5,886 bases of DNA from Candidatus Hydrogenedentota bacterium. Its GTDB lineage: Bacteria; Hydrogenedentota; Hydrogenedentia; Hydrogenedentales; CAITNO01. The position numbers and the translations under genes were made by a program. Below, in pieces: positions 1 to 5,886 of this stretch (position 1 is the first letter of the stretch; each line of letters opens with the position of its first letter). The stretch lies in the NCBI GenBank assembly GCA_007124105.1, contig SLFT01000166.1, forward strand, positions 1-5,886, written 5' to 3'. The notes beneath the pieces are model-generated. The model worked only from the letters and a program-made list of their open reading frames with translations. It did no database searches and was not told the DNA's origin.

Positions 1-1359
1 GAGATGCGCGTACCCAGCGACCGTTATTATGGATGCCAGACAGCGCGTTCGCTGGAAAACTTCAACATTGGCGCCGAACGCATGCCCATTGAAGTAATTC
101 ACGCGCTGGGTATGGTCAAGAAAGCGGCTGCCATTGTAAACCACCAGTCTGGGTTGTTGCCGGACACGGTCGCGGGCGCCATCATTGCTGCGGCGGATGA
201 GGTGATGTCCGGCGTATTGGACGCCCATTTCCCCCTATCCCTCTGGCAGACGGGCAGCGGCACGCAAACGAACATGAACGTGAACGAGGTTATTGCGAAC
301 CGCGCCATTGAGATGCTTGGCGGGACACTGGGCTCGAAATCGCCGGTCCACCCCAATGACCATGTAAATATGGGCCAGTCATCGAACGACGTGTTTCCCA
401 CGGCCATGTATATTGCGACAATGCTGGAGATTCACCAACGCCTGCTGCCGGCGCTGGAGACCATGCACTCGGTTCTCGCGAAAAAGACGGAGTCCTTCAA
501 GGACATCGTCAAAATCGGGCGCACCCATCTGATGGACGCCACGCCGCTTACCCTGGGTCAAGAATTCTCAGGCTATGTTCAGCAAATCGAAAACAGCCTT
601 GGACGGGTAAAGCATACCCTGCCCATGTTGCAACAGCTCGCGATCGGCGGTACGGCGGTGGGCACCGGTCTTAACACAACATCGGATTTTGCGGCTTCGG
701 TGACTACAGCCATTACCGAGATGACCGGTGTGTATTTTATCCCGGCGTCCAATGCCTTCGAGGCGCTGGCAGCGCATGACGCGTTGGTAATGGCTCACGG
801 CGCGCTGAAAACGGTGGCGGTCGGATTCATGAAAATCGCGAACGATATTCGATGGCTGGCGAGTGGCCCGCGCTGCGGCATCAGCGAGTTGCTCTTGCCG
901 GAAAACGAGCCGGGCTCATCCATCATGCCTGGCAAAGTGAACCCGACCCAATGCGAGGCGCTCACCATGATCGCTGCCCAGGTGATGGGCAACGACGTGA
1001 CAATCAACATTGCGGGCGCGTCCGGCAACTTTGAATTGAACGTGTTTAAGCCGGTCATGATTTATAATATACTGCAATCCATACGACTGCTGGCCGACGG
1101 CGCGAACGCGTTCACGGAGAAGTGTCTGGCGGGCGTCAAAGCGAACGAGGAACGCATCCGCGCCCATCTGGATAACTCGTTGATGCTCGTGACCGCGCTC
1201 AACAGCGAAATAGGCTACGACAACGCCGCAAAAATCGCCCGCTACGCCCATGAAAACAACACCGCACTCCGTGAGGCCGCCGTTGCTCTCGGATTGCTTT
1301 CCGCCGAAAAGTTTGACGCCATAGTCAGACCTGAAAACATGTTGGGACCGCAGGCATAA
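1..1359 (+). CDS. fumC: Class II fumarate hydratase (fumarase C), 5'-partial
   Basis: Catalyses the reversible hydration of fumarate to L-malate in the TCA cycle, as a cytosolic, iron-independent homotetramer of the fumarase/aspartase superfamily. Residues are numbered from the Met codon at position 4. The sequence shows the substrate-site stretch WQTGSGTQTNMN (81-92), SSNDVFPTA (126-134), GRTHLMDATPLTLGQE (172-187) with the expected catalytic His175, and the signature GSSIMPGKVNPTQCEAL (304-320) with the catalytic Ser305. His in the GRTH motif favours fumarase over aspartase, which has Gln there. The reading frame is open to the first base. The sequence before the first Met lines up with the interior of the family (the usual GxxxVPAD region), so the Met at 4 is not the start. 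By comparison with E. coli FumC (467 residues) about 12 N-terminal residues lie outside the window. The C-terminus is complete and ends in TAA. No clear terminator follows. Family assignment is secure. Confidence 0.97.
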   Translation, partial: EMRVPSDRYYGCQTARSLENFNIGAERMPIEVIHALGMVKKAAAIVNHQSGLLPDTVAGAIIAAADEVMSGVLDAHFPLSLWQTGSGTQTNMNVNEVIANRAIEMLGGTLGSKSPVHPNDHVNMGQSSNDVFPTAMYIATMLEIHQRLLPALETMHSVLAKKTESFKDIVKIGRTHLMDATPLTLGQEFSGYVQQIENSLGRVKHTLPMLQQLAIGGTAVGTGLNTTSDFAASVTTAITEMTGVYFIPASNAFEALAAHDALVMAHGALKTVAVGFMKIANDIRWLASGPRCGISELLLPENEPGSSIMPGKVNPTQCEALTMIAAQVMGNDVTINIAGASGNFELNVFKPVMIYNILQSIRLLADGANAFTEKCLAGVKANEERIRAHLDNSLMLVTALNSEIGYDNAAKIARYAHENNTALREAAVALGLLSAEKFDAIVRPENMLGPQA

Positions 1360-1383
1360 CCTCTTTGTTGTGGTTCCCGACTT

Positions 1384-1414
1384 TTGAGTAACCCACCCCT
1401 GTTGGGCGTATAAT
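1384..1414 (+). promoter_or_regulatory. Candidate sigma70-type promoter for metG
   Basis: A perfect TATAAT lies at 1409-1414 in the 127-bp gap between fumC and metG. The best -35 candidate is TTGAGT at 1384-1389, with a rather long 19-bp spacer. Transcription would begin near 1421 and give a leader of roughly 65 nt. The -10 is bracketed by a perfect 6-bp inverted repeat, CCCCTG (1396-1401) and CAGGGG (1419-1424), which could be an operator. The -10 match is seen directly. Promoter activity is inferred. Confidence 0.5.
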
Positions 1415-1449
1415 GTACCAGGGGCATATTAATGAGAACACAAAACCGG

Positions 1450-1480
1450 CGCGGAATGTATTTTTTACCGCGACAGAGGA
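1450..1480 (+). promoter_or_regulatory. metG leader hairpin and ribosome binding site
   Basis: AGAGGA at 1475-1480 is a Shine-Dalgarno site 6 nt before the metG ATG at 1487 and supports that start. Just upstream, CGCGG (1450-1454) and CCGCG (1468-1472) can form an all-GC 5-bp stem around a 13-nt AT-rich loop that ends 2 nt before the Shine-Dalgarno site. This hairpin could affect ribosome access, but it is short and may be chance. There is no T-box-like leader. Confidence 0.5.
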
Positions 1481-1486
1481 TAATCA

Positions 1487-3232
1487 ATGAACGCATCCCA
1501 CTCCGAATTCAAGCGCGTACTCGTGACCAGCGCGCTTCCTTACGCCAATGGTTATATCCATTTGGGCCATATAGCGGGCGCCTATTTGCCCGCCGATATC
1601 TATGTGCGCTACATGCGGCTGCGCGGCGTGAAAACGCTGTATGTAGGCGGCTCGGACGAACATGGCGTACCCATTACATTGACCGCGCTCAAGGAAGGGG
1701 TAACCCCCAAGGAGGTGATTGATCGCTATCACACGGCCAATGCGGAAGCCTTTCAACGCCTGGGCATTTCCTACGATATTTACGGGCGTACCTCGTGGCC
1801 GTTACATGCGGACACCACCCAGCAGTTTTTCAAGACCCTGGACGCAAGCGGTTATATCCATACCGAAGAAATGGAATTGTGGTACTCGCCGCAGCTTGAG
1901 CGTTTTCTGCCCGACCGGTATGTAAAAGGCGTGTGCCCGAAATGCGGCTATACCGACGCGAACGGCGACGAATGCGAGCGGTGCGGCGCCCAGTACGCCG
2001 CCCATGAACTGCTCGAGCCGAGGGCCAATATCCCCGGCGATGCGTCCGCGCCAGAATTACGAACGTCAAGTCACTGGTTTCTCGATTTACCGAAGTTTGA
2101 AGCGGAACTGAAGACATGGCTGGACAGTCACCCTGAATGGCGCGCCAATGTGAAGGGGATCGCTTATGGCTGGGTCAATGATCTGCGCACCCGCTGCATC
2201 ACCCGCGATACCGATTGGGGCGTTCCCATTCCCGTTGACGATCCGGACGCCGCCGCCAAACGCATTTATGTATGGTTTGACGCGCCCATCGGCTATGTCA
2301 CCAACACGCGGCAATGGGCGCTGGACAAACTGAACGACGAACAGGGCTGGGAGGTCTGGTGGAAAGACGCCGCGACGCGCATGATTCATTTTATCGGCAA
2401 GGACAATGTCCCCTTCCATGCCGTTATTTTCCCGGCCATGCTCATGGGCCAGAAGGACTATATCCTTGCGGACAACGTTGTGGGCAACGAGTACCTCAAT
2501 ATCTTCAACCGGCGCACCGGCCAGTCGGAAAAGGGATCGAAATCGCGGGGCAACATGATAAGTGTACGCTGGGCGGTAGAACAGATGCCCGTGGACGCTA
2601 TCCGCTATTATTTGTGCGCCATTGCCCCTGAAAGCAAGGATTCCGATTTCGACTGGGACGAGTTCATGAACCGCTACAATGGCGAACTATGTGATGTGGT
2701 GGGCAATTTCGTACATCGGTGCCTGACTATGACGGTGAAAAATTTTGACGGCTGTGTGCCGCCTGCGGCTGCTCTTGAAGCGGCCGACCAAGAATTGCTG
2801 GCGGCGATTCCACAACAGATGGATGCCATTGCCGAGTCGCTGGAAGGGTTCAGGTTTCGGCAGGCCATCGAACGGTTCATCGAACTTGGCCGCAAGGCGA
2901 ACGTCTATTTCGACGCCATGAAACCCTGGGTGACGCGCAAGACTGACCTCGAACGCACGGGCACGACCCTGTATGTGTGTTGCCAGATGGTTAAGGCGCT
3001 GTGCTTCGCCATGACGCCCTTTCTCCCGGAAGGCGCCGCAGCGTTGGCGGATACCTTACACCTTGCGCTGCCGCAAAACGGCCCGGACGGCGGCGACGAC
3101 GGCTGGCGGGAAGCGACAACGCCACTGCCGGCGGGCAGCCCCATAAAGCCGCCAAAAGCGCTATTCCCGAAGTTTGACAAAGACCGCATAGCTGAACTGG
3201 CCGAAGCTCACGAACGCGGCGACGCATTTTAA
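1487..3232 (+). CDS. metG: Methionine--tRNA ligase (MetRS), compact form
   Basis: Charges tRNA-Met and initiator tRNA with methionine using ATP, in the cytosol. This is a class Ia synthetase. The Rossmann fold opens with ALPYANGYIHLGH, giving the HIGH motif as HLGH (25-28). The connective domain has one four-Cys zinc knuckle (C150, C153, C163, C166) with the same spacing as E. coli MetRS. WFDAPIGY (263-270) is the conserved catalytic-core motif. The KMSKS loop reads KGSKSRGN (349-356), with Gly replacing Met. In the helical anticodon-binding domain N407, R411 and W481 align with E. coli N391, R395 and W461, which read the CAU anticodon. The protein is 581 residues, against 677 in E. coli. It ends shortly after an LFPKFD motif and lacks the C-terminal Trbp111-like tRNA-binding/dimerisation domain. 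The ATG is supported by AGAGGA 6 nt upstream. It follows fumC by 127 bp and probably has its own promoter. The assignment is secure. Confidence 0.97.
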   Translation: MNASHSEFKRVLVTSALPYANGYIHLGHIAGAYLPADIYVRYMRLRGVKTLYVGGSDEHGVPITLTALKEGVTPKEVIDRYHTANAEAFQRLGISYDIYGRTSWPLHADTTQQFFKTLDASGYIHTEEMELWYSPQLERFLPDRYVKGVCPKCGYTDANGDECERCGAQYAAHELLEPRANIPGDASAPELRTSSHWFLDLPKFEAELKTWLDSHPEWRANVKGIAYGWVNDLRTRCITRDTDWGVPIPVDDPDAAAKRIYVWFDAPIGYVTNTRQWALDKLNDEQGWEVWWKDAATRMIHFIGKDNVPFHAVIFPAMLMGQKDYILADNVVGNEYLNIFNRRTGQSEKGSKSRGNMISVRWAVEQMPVDAIRYYLCAIAPESKDSDFDWDEFMNRYNGELCDVVGNFVHRCLTMTVKNFDGCVPPAAALEAADQELLAAIPQQMDAIAESLEGFRFRQAIERFIELGRKANVYFDAMKPWVTRKTDLERTGTTLYVCCQMVKALCFAMTPFLPEGAAALADTLHLALPQNGPDGGDDGWREATTPLPAGSPIKPPKALFPKFDKDRIAELAEAHERGDAF

Positions 3233-3264
3233 CAGCCCCGCGACGAAAACACCCCCGAAAGCAA

Positions 3265-3318
3265 ACCGCCGCACTGGGTATACACCGGCGGTGGAACCGC
3301 AGCGTTGCGAGTGCGCTG
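3265..3318. other. Two short hairpins downstream of metG
   Basis: ACCGCCG (3265-3271) pairs perfectly with CGGCGGT (3286-3292) across a 14-nt loop. CAGCG (3300-3304) pairs with CGCTG (3314-3318) across a 9-nt loop. They lie between the convergent ends of metG and the UROD-like gene, where a bidirectional terminator would be expected. Neither has a T-run on either strand, so they are not convincing intrinsic terminators. They might protect 3' ends or assist factor-dependent termination. Confidence 0.35.
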
Positions 3319-3409
3319 TTCATCTGTGTTAAAAACAAATAAGCAAATCATTTTCGTGTAAATCCATGGTAAAAAACGGACGCGGGATGAACCCTGATGG
3401 ACACGGATG
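3319..3409. repeat. Imperfect inverted repeat of CATCYGTGT words
   Basis: TTCATCTGTGTT at 3319-3330 is answered by GATGGACACGGATG at 3396-3409. CATCTGTGT (3321-3329) and ACACGGATG (3401-3409) are complementary at 8 of 9 positions, and the ninth would be a G-U wobble in RNA. They enclose about 71 nt of AT-rich sequence. GGATGAACCC at 3385-3394 is a further variant of the same word. The text resembles degenerate GGATGAACACAGATGGACAC-like motifs that I recall from intergenic regions of PVC-type genomes. That resemblance is from memory and unverified. No coding function is seen here. Confidence 0.35.
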
Positions 3410-3437
3410 TTTGCTTGGCGTATGTTTCTATACGGCC

Positions 3438-4412
3438 TTATTGCTCTCGAACAAGTTTGTGTATCAGGTCATAAGCGAATACCAGTTCATCCAAGCTGCA
3501 GTGGTCTTGTATGAAGTGGGTGGTGCAATAGAGCAGGCCGCCGTCCTTGAACATGCCAAGTACGCGCCGTATGGAGGCCTCGAGTGCATCGTAATTTCCG
3601 AAGCCGATGGTGTTTTGAACATCGAGGCCACCCATGACCGTGAATTTCTCGCGGTAGCCGTCGCGGAACATGTCCAGGCTCATACCGGCGGATTCTTGCC
3701 ACGGATGCACCACATCGTAGCCCAGTTCCATGACGCCGTCTACCACGTTGTTGATGTTGCCGTCGCTGTGCAGACTGAGAAATGCGCCGCGTTCTTTGAC
3801 CGCCTCGGCGGTGATCTTATGGTATGGGAAAATCATCTCGCGCCAGGTGGGCAGGCTGAACATAAGACTATGTTGCGCGCCCCAGTCGTCAGAAACATGA
3901 ATCATGTCCACGCCCAAATCCAGACAGTTCATGGCGAAACGAAGATTCCAGTCCGCCTGTTTCTGATAAACCCGCTTCAGTTCCTCGGGATACATCATCA
4001 GATACATGAGGTGGTTTTCAATGCCGAAGGCGTCGTTCAATGCTTCAAAGATGCCGGGCGTCTGTACATAGACGAATCGTTCGCGTTCGTTTTTGTGATG
4101 CTGGATTTGAGCCCGGATATCGTCGTAGGCGTTCAGGGCGTCCGGGTCGGTGTACGGAATGTCGCAGGCAGTCGCGGGATCAATTGTCCCGCCATTGGCC
4201 GCGCGCGCCGCGCTGAGCGTTTCTGGCGCGATGGCGGGCGGCCCGCCGAACAGATGGGCGAAGTCGAATTCGTATGCGTCTTCAAAGGCGGCAAGAGAGC
4301 CAAACGCGTCGGTTATCATCCCGCTCAGATTGGCCCATACCCAACTGTAAACAGGGACGCGGTCTGGGGGTTCATGGCGTATTACGGCGGTTACGCGTTC
4401 TCGGGAATTCAT
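3438..4412 (-). CDS. Uroporphyrinogen decarboxylase-superfamily protein, function unknown
   Basis: This 324-residue protein belongs to the UROD/MtaA/CmuA superfamily of TIM-barrel proteins, which includes HemE and corrinoid-dependent methyltransferases. Recognisable parts are the N-terminal RERVTAVIRHEPPDRVPV (4-21), DDWGAQHSLMFSLPTWREM (175-193), HSDGN (215-219), VVHPWQE (234-240), GGLDVQNTIGFG (261-272) and a C-terminal HFIQD segment (299-303). The HemE hallmark RQAGRY is absent, which argues against haem synthesis. The HxC zinc motif of MtaA/MtbA is replaced by HSD, so classical zinc-thiol activation is also doubtful. The start at 4412 is chosen over the earlier in-frame ATG at 4472 because TCCTTT at 4419-4424 reads as AAAGGA 6 nt upstream, and because family similarity begins there. 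The gene stands alone, convergent with metG and divergent from the lipoprotein gene, with no visible corrinoid protein or methyltransferase partner. Superfamily assignment is firm. The substrate is unknown. Confidence 0.9.
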   Translation of the reverse strand: MNSRERVTAVIRHEPPDRVPVYSWVWANLSGMITDAFGSLAAFEDAYEFDFAHLFGGPPAIAPETLSAARAANGGTIDPATACDIPYTDPDALNAYDDIRAQIQHHKNERERFVYVQTPGIFEALNDAFGIENHLMYLMMYPEELKRVYQKQADWNLRFAMNCLDLGVDMIHVSDDWGAQHSLMFSLPTWREMIFPYHKITAEAVKERGAFLSLHSDGNINNVVDGVMELGYDVVHPWQESAGMSLDMFRDGYREKFTVMGGLDVQNTIGFGNYDALEASIRRVLGMFKDGGLLYCTTHFIQDHCSLDELVFAYDLIHKLVREQ

Positions 4413-4703
4413 GCGGGTTCCTTTCTTAGTCGGCAGGGGGCTTATTGTAGCCATGCCGACGGGATAATGCAATTATGCGTTGTGGCCGGGTATCTTTCGG
4501 GAACTTTTGGGGCGCTGAAGTTATGTAAAAGAATATAGATTATGCAGGTGTGATCTGTCTGCTGATAGTACCGTTGACATCTGGCGTCAATGCGCCGGAA
4601 GTGTTGTGACGGGCGGGGGGCTGTAATGTACTTATGAGTAACTACGCGTTATAATGAAGTCGTGCATCTATGTTCTCGATATAAAACGATAGAAATGACG
4701 ACG

Positions 4704-4732
4704 TTGACAATAGTCTTGATGGAAAATAAGAT
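4704..4732 (+). promoter_or_regulatory. Sigma70-type promoter for the lipoprotein gene
   Basis: A perfect TTGACA -35 (4704-4709) and TAAGAT -10 (4727-4732, 4 of 6 matches) are separated by the ideal 17 bp. Transcription would begin near 4739, leaving a leader of about 30 nt before the ATG at 4769. This is the best-formed promoter in the window. Confidence 0.6.
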
Positions 4733-4755
4733 GGGCCGTTAACAACGCCCTTGCC

Positions 4756-4760
4756 AGGAG
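4756..4760 (+). promoter_or_regulatory. Ribosome binding site deciding the lipoprotein start
   Basis: AGGAG ends 8 nt before the ATG at 4769. It favours that codon over in-frame ATGs at 4778, 4790 and 4793. All of these would still leave a hydrophobic segment before the lipobox Cys. Confidence 0.75.
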
Positions 4761-4768
4761 AGTAATTT

Positions 4769-5886
4769 ATGTTGAAGATGCATGTGTGTATGATGTGGGG
4801 CATTATCGGGACAGTTGTTATCGCAGGGCTGTTGGGATGTACGCCGAAATATACGCTTGAGATTGATAGTGAACCTGGGGAAGGGGGAACCGTACGCCCC
4901 GATCCGGCGCCCGAGCAGGACAAATATCGGCGCGGTACATCCATTGCCCTTGAGGCGGTGGCCGCCTCTGACTATCGCTTTGTTGCCTGGGGCGGCGACC
5001 TGGCCGAGTTGGTGGACGATGTGGCCGCGAATCCTGTGGCTTTCGATATCCAGCAGGATATGCGCGTTGTCGCTCGGTTCGAGACGATCCCCGAGCCGGA
5101 ATACGGACTCAATATCATTGTGGAGCCGGCGGAAGGCGGCGCAGTGACGGCGACGCCGGACCAGGAACGCTATCCCAGCGGCACAACCCTTACGCTTGAG
5201 GCGTTGCCCGCTGAGGGCTATCAGTTTTCCGCATGGGAGGGCGACCTGGTGGCCGTGGTGGATGATACGACGGCGCCAACGATTGAATTTCCCATAGAGA
5301 AGGATATGCGCATTGTCGCCCGGTTTACGCCAATACCGCAATACACCCTCACGGCAGCATCCGAGCCGGCGGGTACAGGGGATGTGCTGGTGTCGCCAGA
5401 CCAGGAACGCTATTATCAGGGCACAGCGATTACGCTTGAAGCGATGCCTTCGGACAGTTATGAATTTGAAGGGTGGGCCGGCGATCTGGTTGGCATGGTG
5501 GACGACGTCACCGTGAATCCAATCGAAATTATCATTGGGCAGGATATGCATGTGATTGGCCGCTTCGCCAGAATCTCCGGCGAAGGCCCGACCGAGGGCA
5601 CACACGAGCTGATAGGCGAACCCGACGATTGTTACGACTATACCCGGCCCATGAAATATGAGCGAGATTGGAGCGGCATGCCTATATCAACGGCCTATTT
5701 GGTAGAAGAAATGACTTCGCAATGCTGGAATCCCGACGATGCCGTTTACGAGGGCTATATTGAATGGACACATCCCGTCACTATTATCGTGCCCACGAAC
5801 AGGGTAAGCGACACGGCCATGTTGTTCATTGACGGCGGCAGCCGCAACTCAACGCCTCAAGTGGAAGAGGCGTTGGAATACCTCGC
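4769..5886 (+). CDS. Lipoprotein with three InlB-B-like repeats and a PhoPQ-related (PqaA) domain, 3'-partial
   Basis: The frame stays open from the ATG at 4769 to the window end (372 full codons). A lipoprotein signal peptide ends in the lipobox LLGC, with Cys24 as the likely lipidated residue. The next residue is Thr, not Asp, so outer-membrane or surface placement is plausible. Three tandem repeats resembling divergent InlB B-repeats follow at residues 28-104, 112-186 and 192-266. Each has the pattern Y-x-L ... EP ... G-T-x-x-x-L-E-A ... F-x-x-W-x-G-D-L ... V-D-D ... D-M-x-V/I ... R-F. After a Gly/Glu-rich linker (about 267-286), residues 289-372 match my memory of the N-terminal part of the PhoPQ-activated pathogenicity-related family (PqaA, Pfam PhoPQ_related). 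The matching pieces are EEMTSQCW (313-320), WTHPVTIIVPTN (333-344) and SDTAMLFIDGGS (347-358). That family is alpha/beta-hydrolase-like. Its catalytic region would lie beyond the window, so activity cannot be judged. Repeats and lipobox are seen directly. The PqaA call rests on remembered family motifs. Confidence 0.85.
   Translation, partial: MLKMHVCMMWGIIGTVVIAGLLGCTPKYTLEIDSEPGEGGTVRPDPAPEQDKYRRGTSIALEAVAASDYRFVAWGGDLAELVDDVAANPVAFDIQQDMRVVARFETIPEPEYGLNIIVEPAEGGAVTATPDQERYPSGTTLTLEALPAEGYQFSAWEGDLVAVVDDTTAPTIEFPIEKDMRIVARFTPIPQYTLTAASEPAGTGDVLVSPDQERYYQGTAITLEAMPSDSYEFEGWAGDLVGMVDDVTVNPIEIIIGQDMHVIGRFARISGEGPTEGTHELIGEPDDCYDYTRPMKYERDWSGMPISTAYLVEEMTSQCWNPDDAVYEGYIEWTHPVTIIVPTNRVSDTAMLFIDGGSRNSTPQVEEALEYL
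4850..5566 (+). repeat. Three tandem InlB-B-like coding repeats (about 240-bp period)
   Basis: Copies lie at 4850-5080, 5102-5326 and 5342-5566, inside the lipoprotein gene. Copies 2 and 3 are both 75 codons and align without gaps, with 38 of 75 residues identical by my hand count. They share the exact 15-mer GACCAGGAACGCTAT at 5159-5173 and 5399-5413, exactly 240 bp apart, and near-identical TTACGCTTGA(G/A)GCG stretches at the same offset. Copy 1 is 77 codons and more diverged, with EQDKY where the others have DQERY. The pattern fits domain duplication, with copies 2 and 3 the more recent pair. Confidence 0.85.

Larger units (their letters stand above)
4413..4768. other. Divergent intergenic region (356 bp)
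   Basis: This spacer separates the UROD-like gene (-) from the lipoprotein gene (+) and contains no credible gene. It holds the UROD-like ribosome binding site (4419-4424), the lipoprotein promoter (4704-4732) and the lipoprotein ribosome binding site (4756-4760). A perfect 5-bp inverted repeat, TTGAC (4574-4578) and GTCAA (4585-4589), lies near the middle. On the minus strand two weak promoter candidates could serve the UROD-like gene: TTGACG (4589-4584) with TATCAG (4567-4562), spacer 16, and CAGACA (4561-4556) with TATATT (4537-4532), spacer 18. An isolated plus-strand TATAAT at 4650-4655 has no good -35. Confidence 0.5.

Noticed and set aside
4..6. ATG at position 4 as the fumC start codon
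   Set aside because: The preceding codon is in frame and family homology continues upstream. About 12 residues of a normal FumC N-terminus are missing, so the true start lies before the window.
1360..1486. T-box or riboswitch upstream of metG
   Set aside because: The gap is only 127 bp, and neither a T-box sequence nor a terminator/antiterminator pair is present.
1432..1722. Open frame of 96 codons overlapping the start of metG
   Set aside because: It has no ribosome binding site or recognisable domain and overlaps the well-supported metG in another frame.
3265..3318. Intrinsic terminator for metG or the UROD-like gene
   Set aside because: The stems are real but no T-run follows on either strand.
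3438..4412. HemE, uroporphyrinogen decarboxylase of haem synthesis
   Set aside because: The N-terminal RQAGRY signature required for substrate binding is absent and no haem genes are adjacent.
4413..4472. Earlier in-frame ATG at 4472 for the UROD-like gene
   Set aside because: It would add 20 residues without family similarity, whereas AAAGGA lies 6 nt before the ATG at 4412.
3366..4538. 390-codon open frame opposite the UROD-like gene
   Set aside because: It is the antisense of a gene with clear family motifs and a good ribosome binding site. Its own product shows no recognisable domain.
4695..4742. 15-codon open frame starting at 4695
   Set aside because: It spans the lipoprotein promoter, ends before the lipoprotein gene and has no Shine-Dalgarno site.
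4739..5605. 288-codon antisense open frame with internal repetition
   Set aside because: Its repeats mirror the InlB-like repeats on the other strand. The plus frame has a promoter, a Shine-Dalgarno site, a lipobox and recognised domains.

Overview
The window carries four protein-coding genes in a moderately GC-rich bacterial sequence, with clear Shine-Dalgarno sites at the three starts that are visible. No single gene fixes the taxon. The mix of a compact methionyl-tRNA synthetase with a non-canonical KMSKS loop, a lone uroporphyrinogen-decarboxylase-like gene, and a lipoprotein with InlB-type repeats joined to a PhoPQ-related (PqaA) domain recalls uncultured PVC-like or Hydrogenedentota-like bacteria. 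That placement is inference, held weakly. Nothing here looks like a phage, transposon, CRISPR array or structural RNA.

Layout. Positions 1-1359 (+) are the 3' portion of a class II fumarase gene (fumC), lacking only about a dozen N-terminal codons. A 127-bp gap with a TATAAT-type promoter leads to a complete 581-codon metG (1487-3232, +). A 205-bp gap follows, with hairpins and an imperfect inverted repeat but no convincing terminator. Next, on the opposite strand, is a 324-codon UROD-superfamily gene (4412-3438, -) of unknown substrate, convergent with metG. A 356-bp divergent spacer holds a good promoter (TTGACA-17-TAAGAT) and ribosome binding site for the last gene. That gene (4769 to beyond 5886, +) encodes a lipoprotein with three tandem InlB-B-like repeats of about 75 residues, followed by the start of a PhoPQ-activated pathogenicity-related domain. 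It is cut by the window end.

How the genes fit together. FumC (TCA cycle) and MetG (translation) are housekeeping genes that lie in tandem but probably have separate promoters. The UROD-like gene and the lipoprotein gene are accessory and divergently transcribed, with no visible functional link to the housekeeping pair. The most unusual item is the lipoprotein, because its domain combination suggests a surface-anchored alpha/beta-hydrolase-like protein on a repeat stalk.
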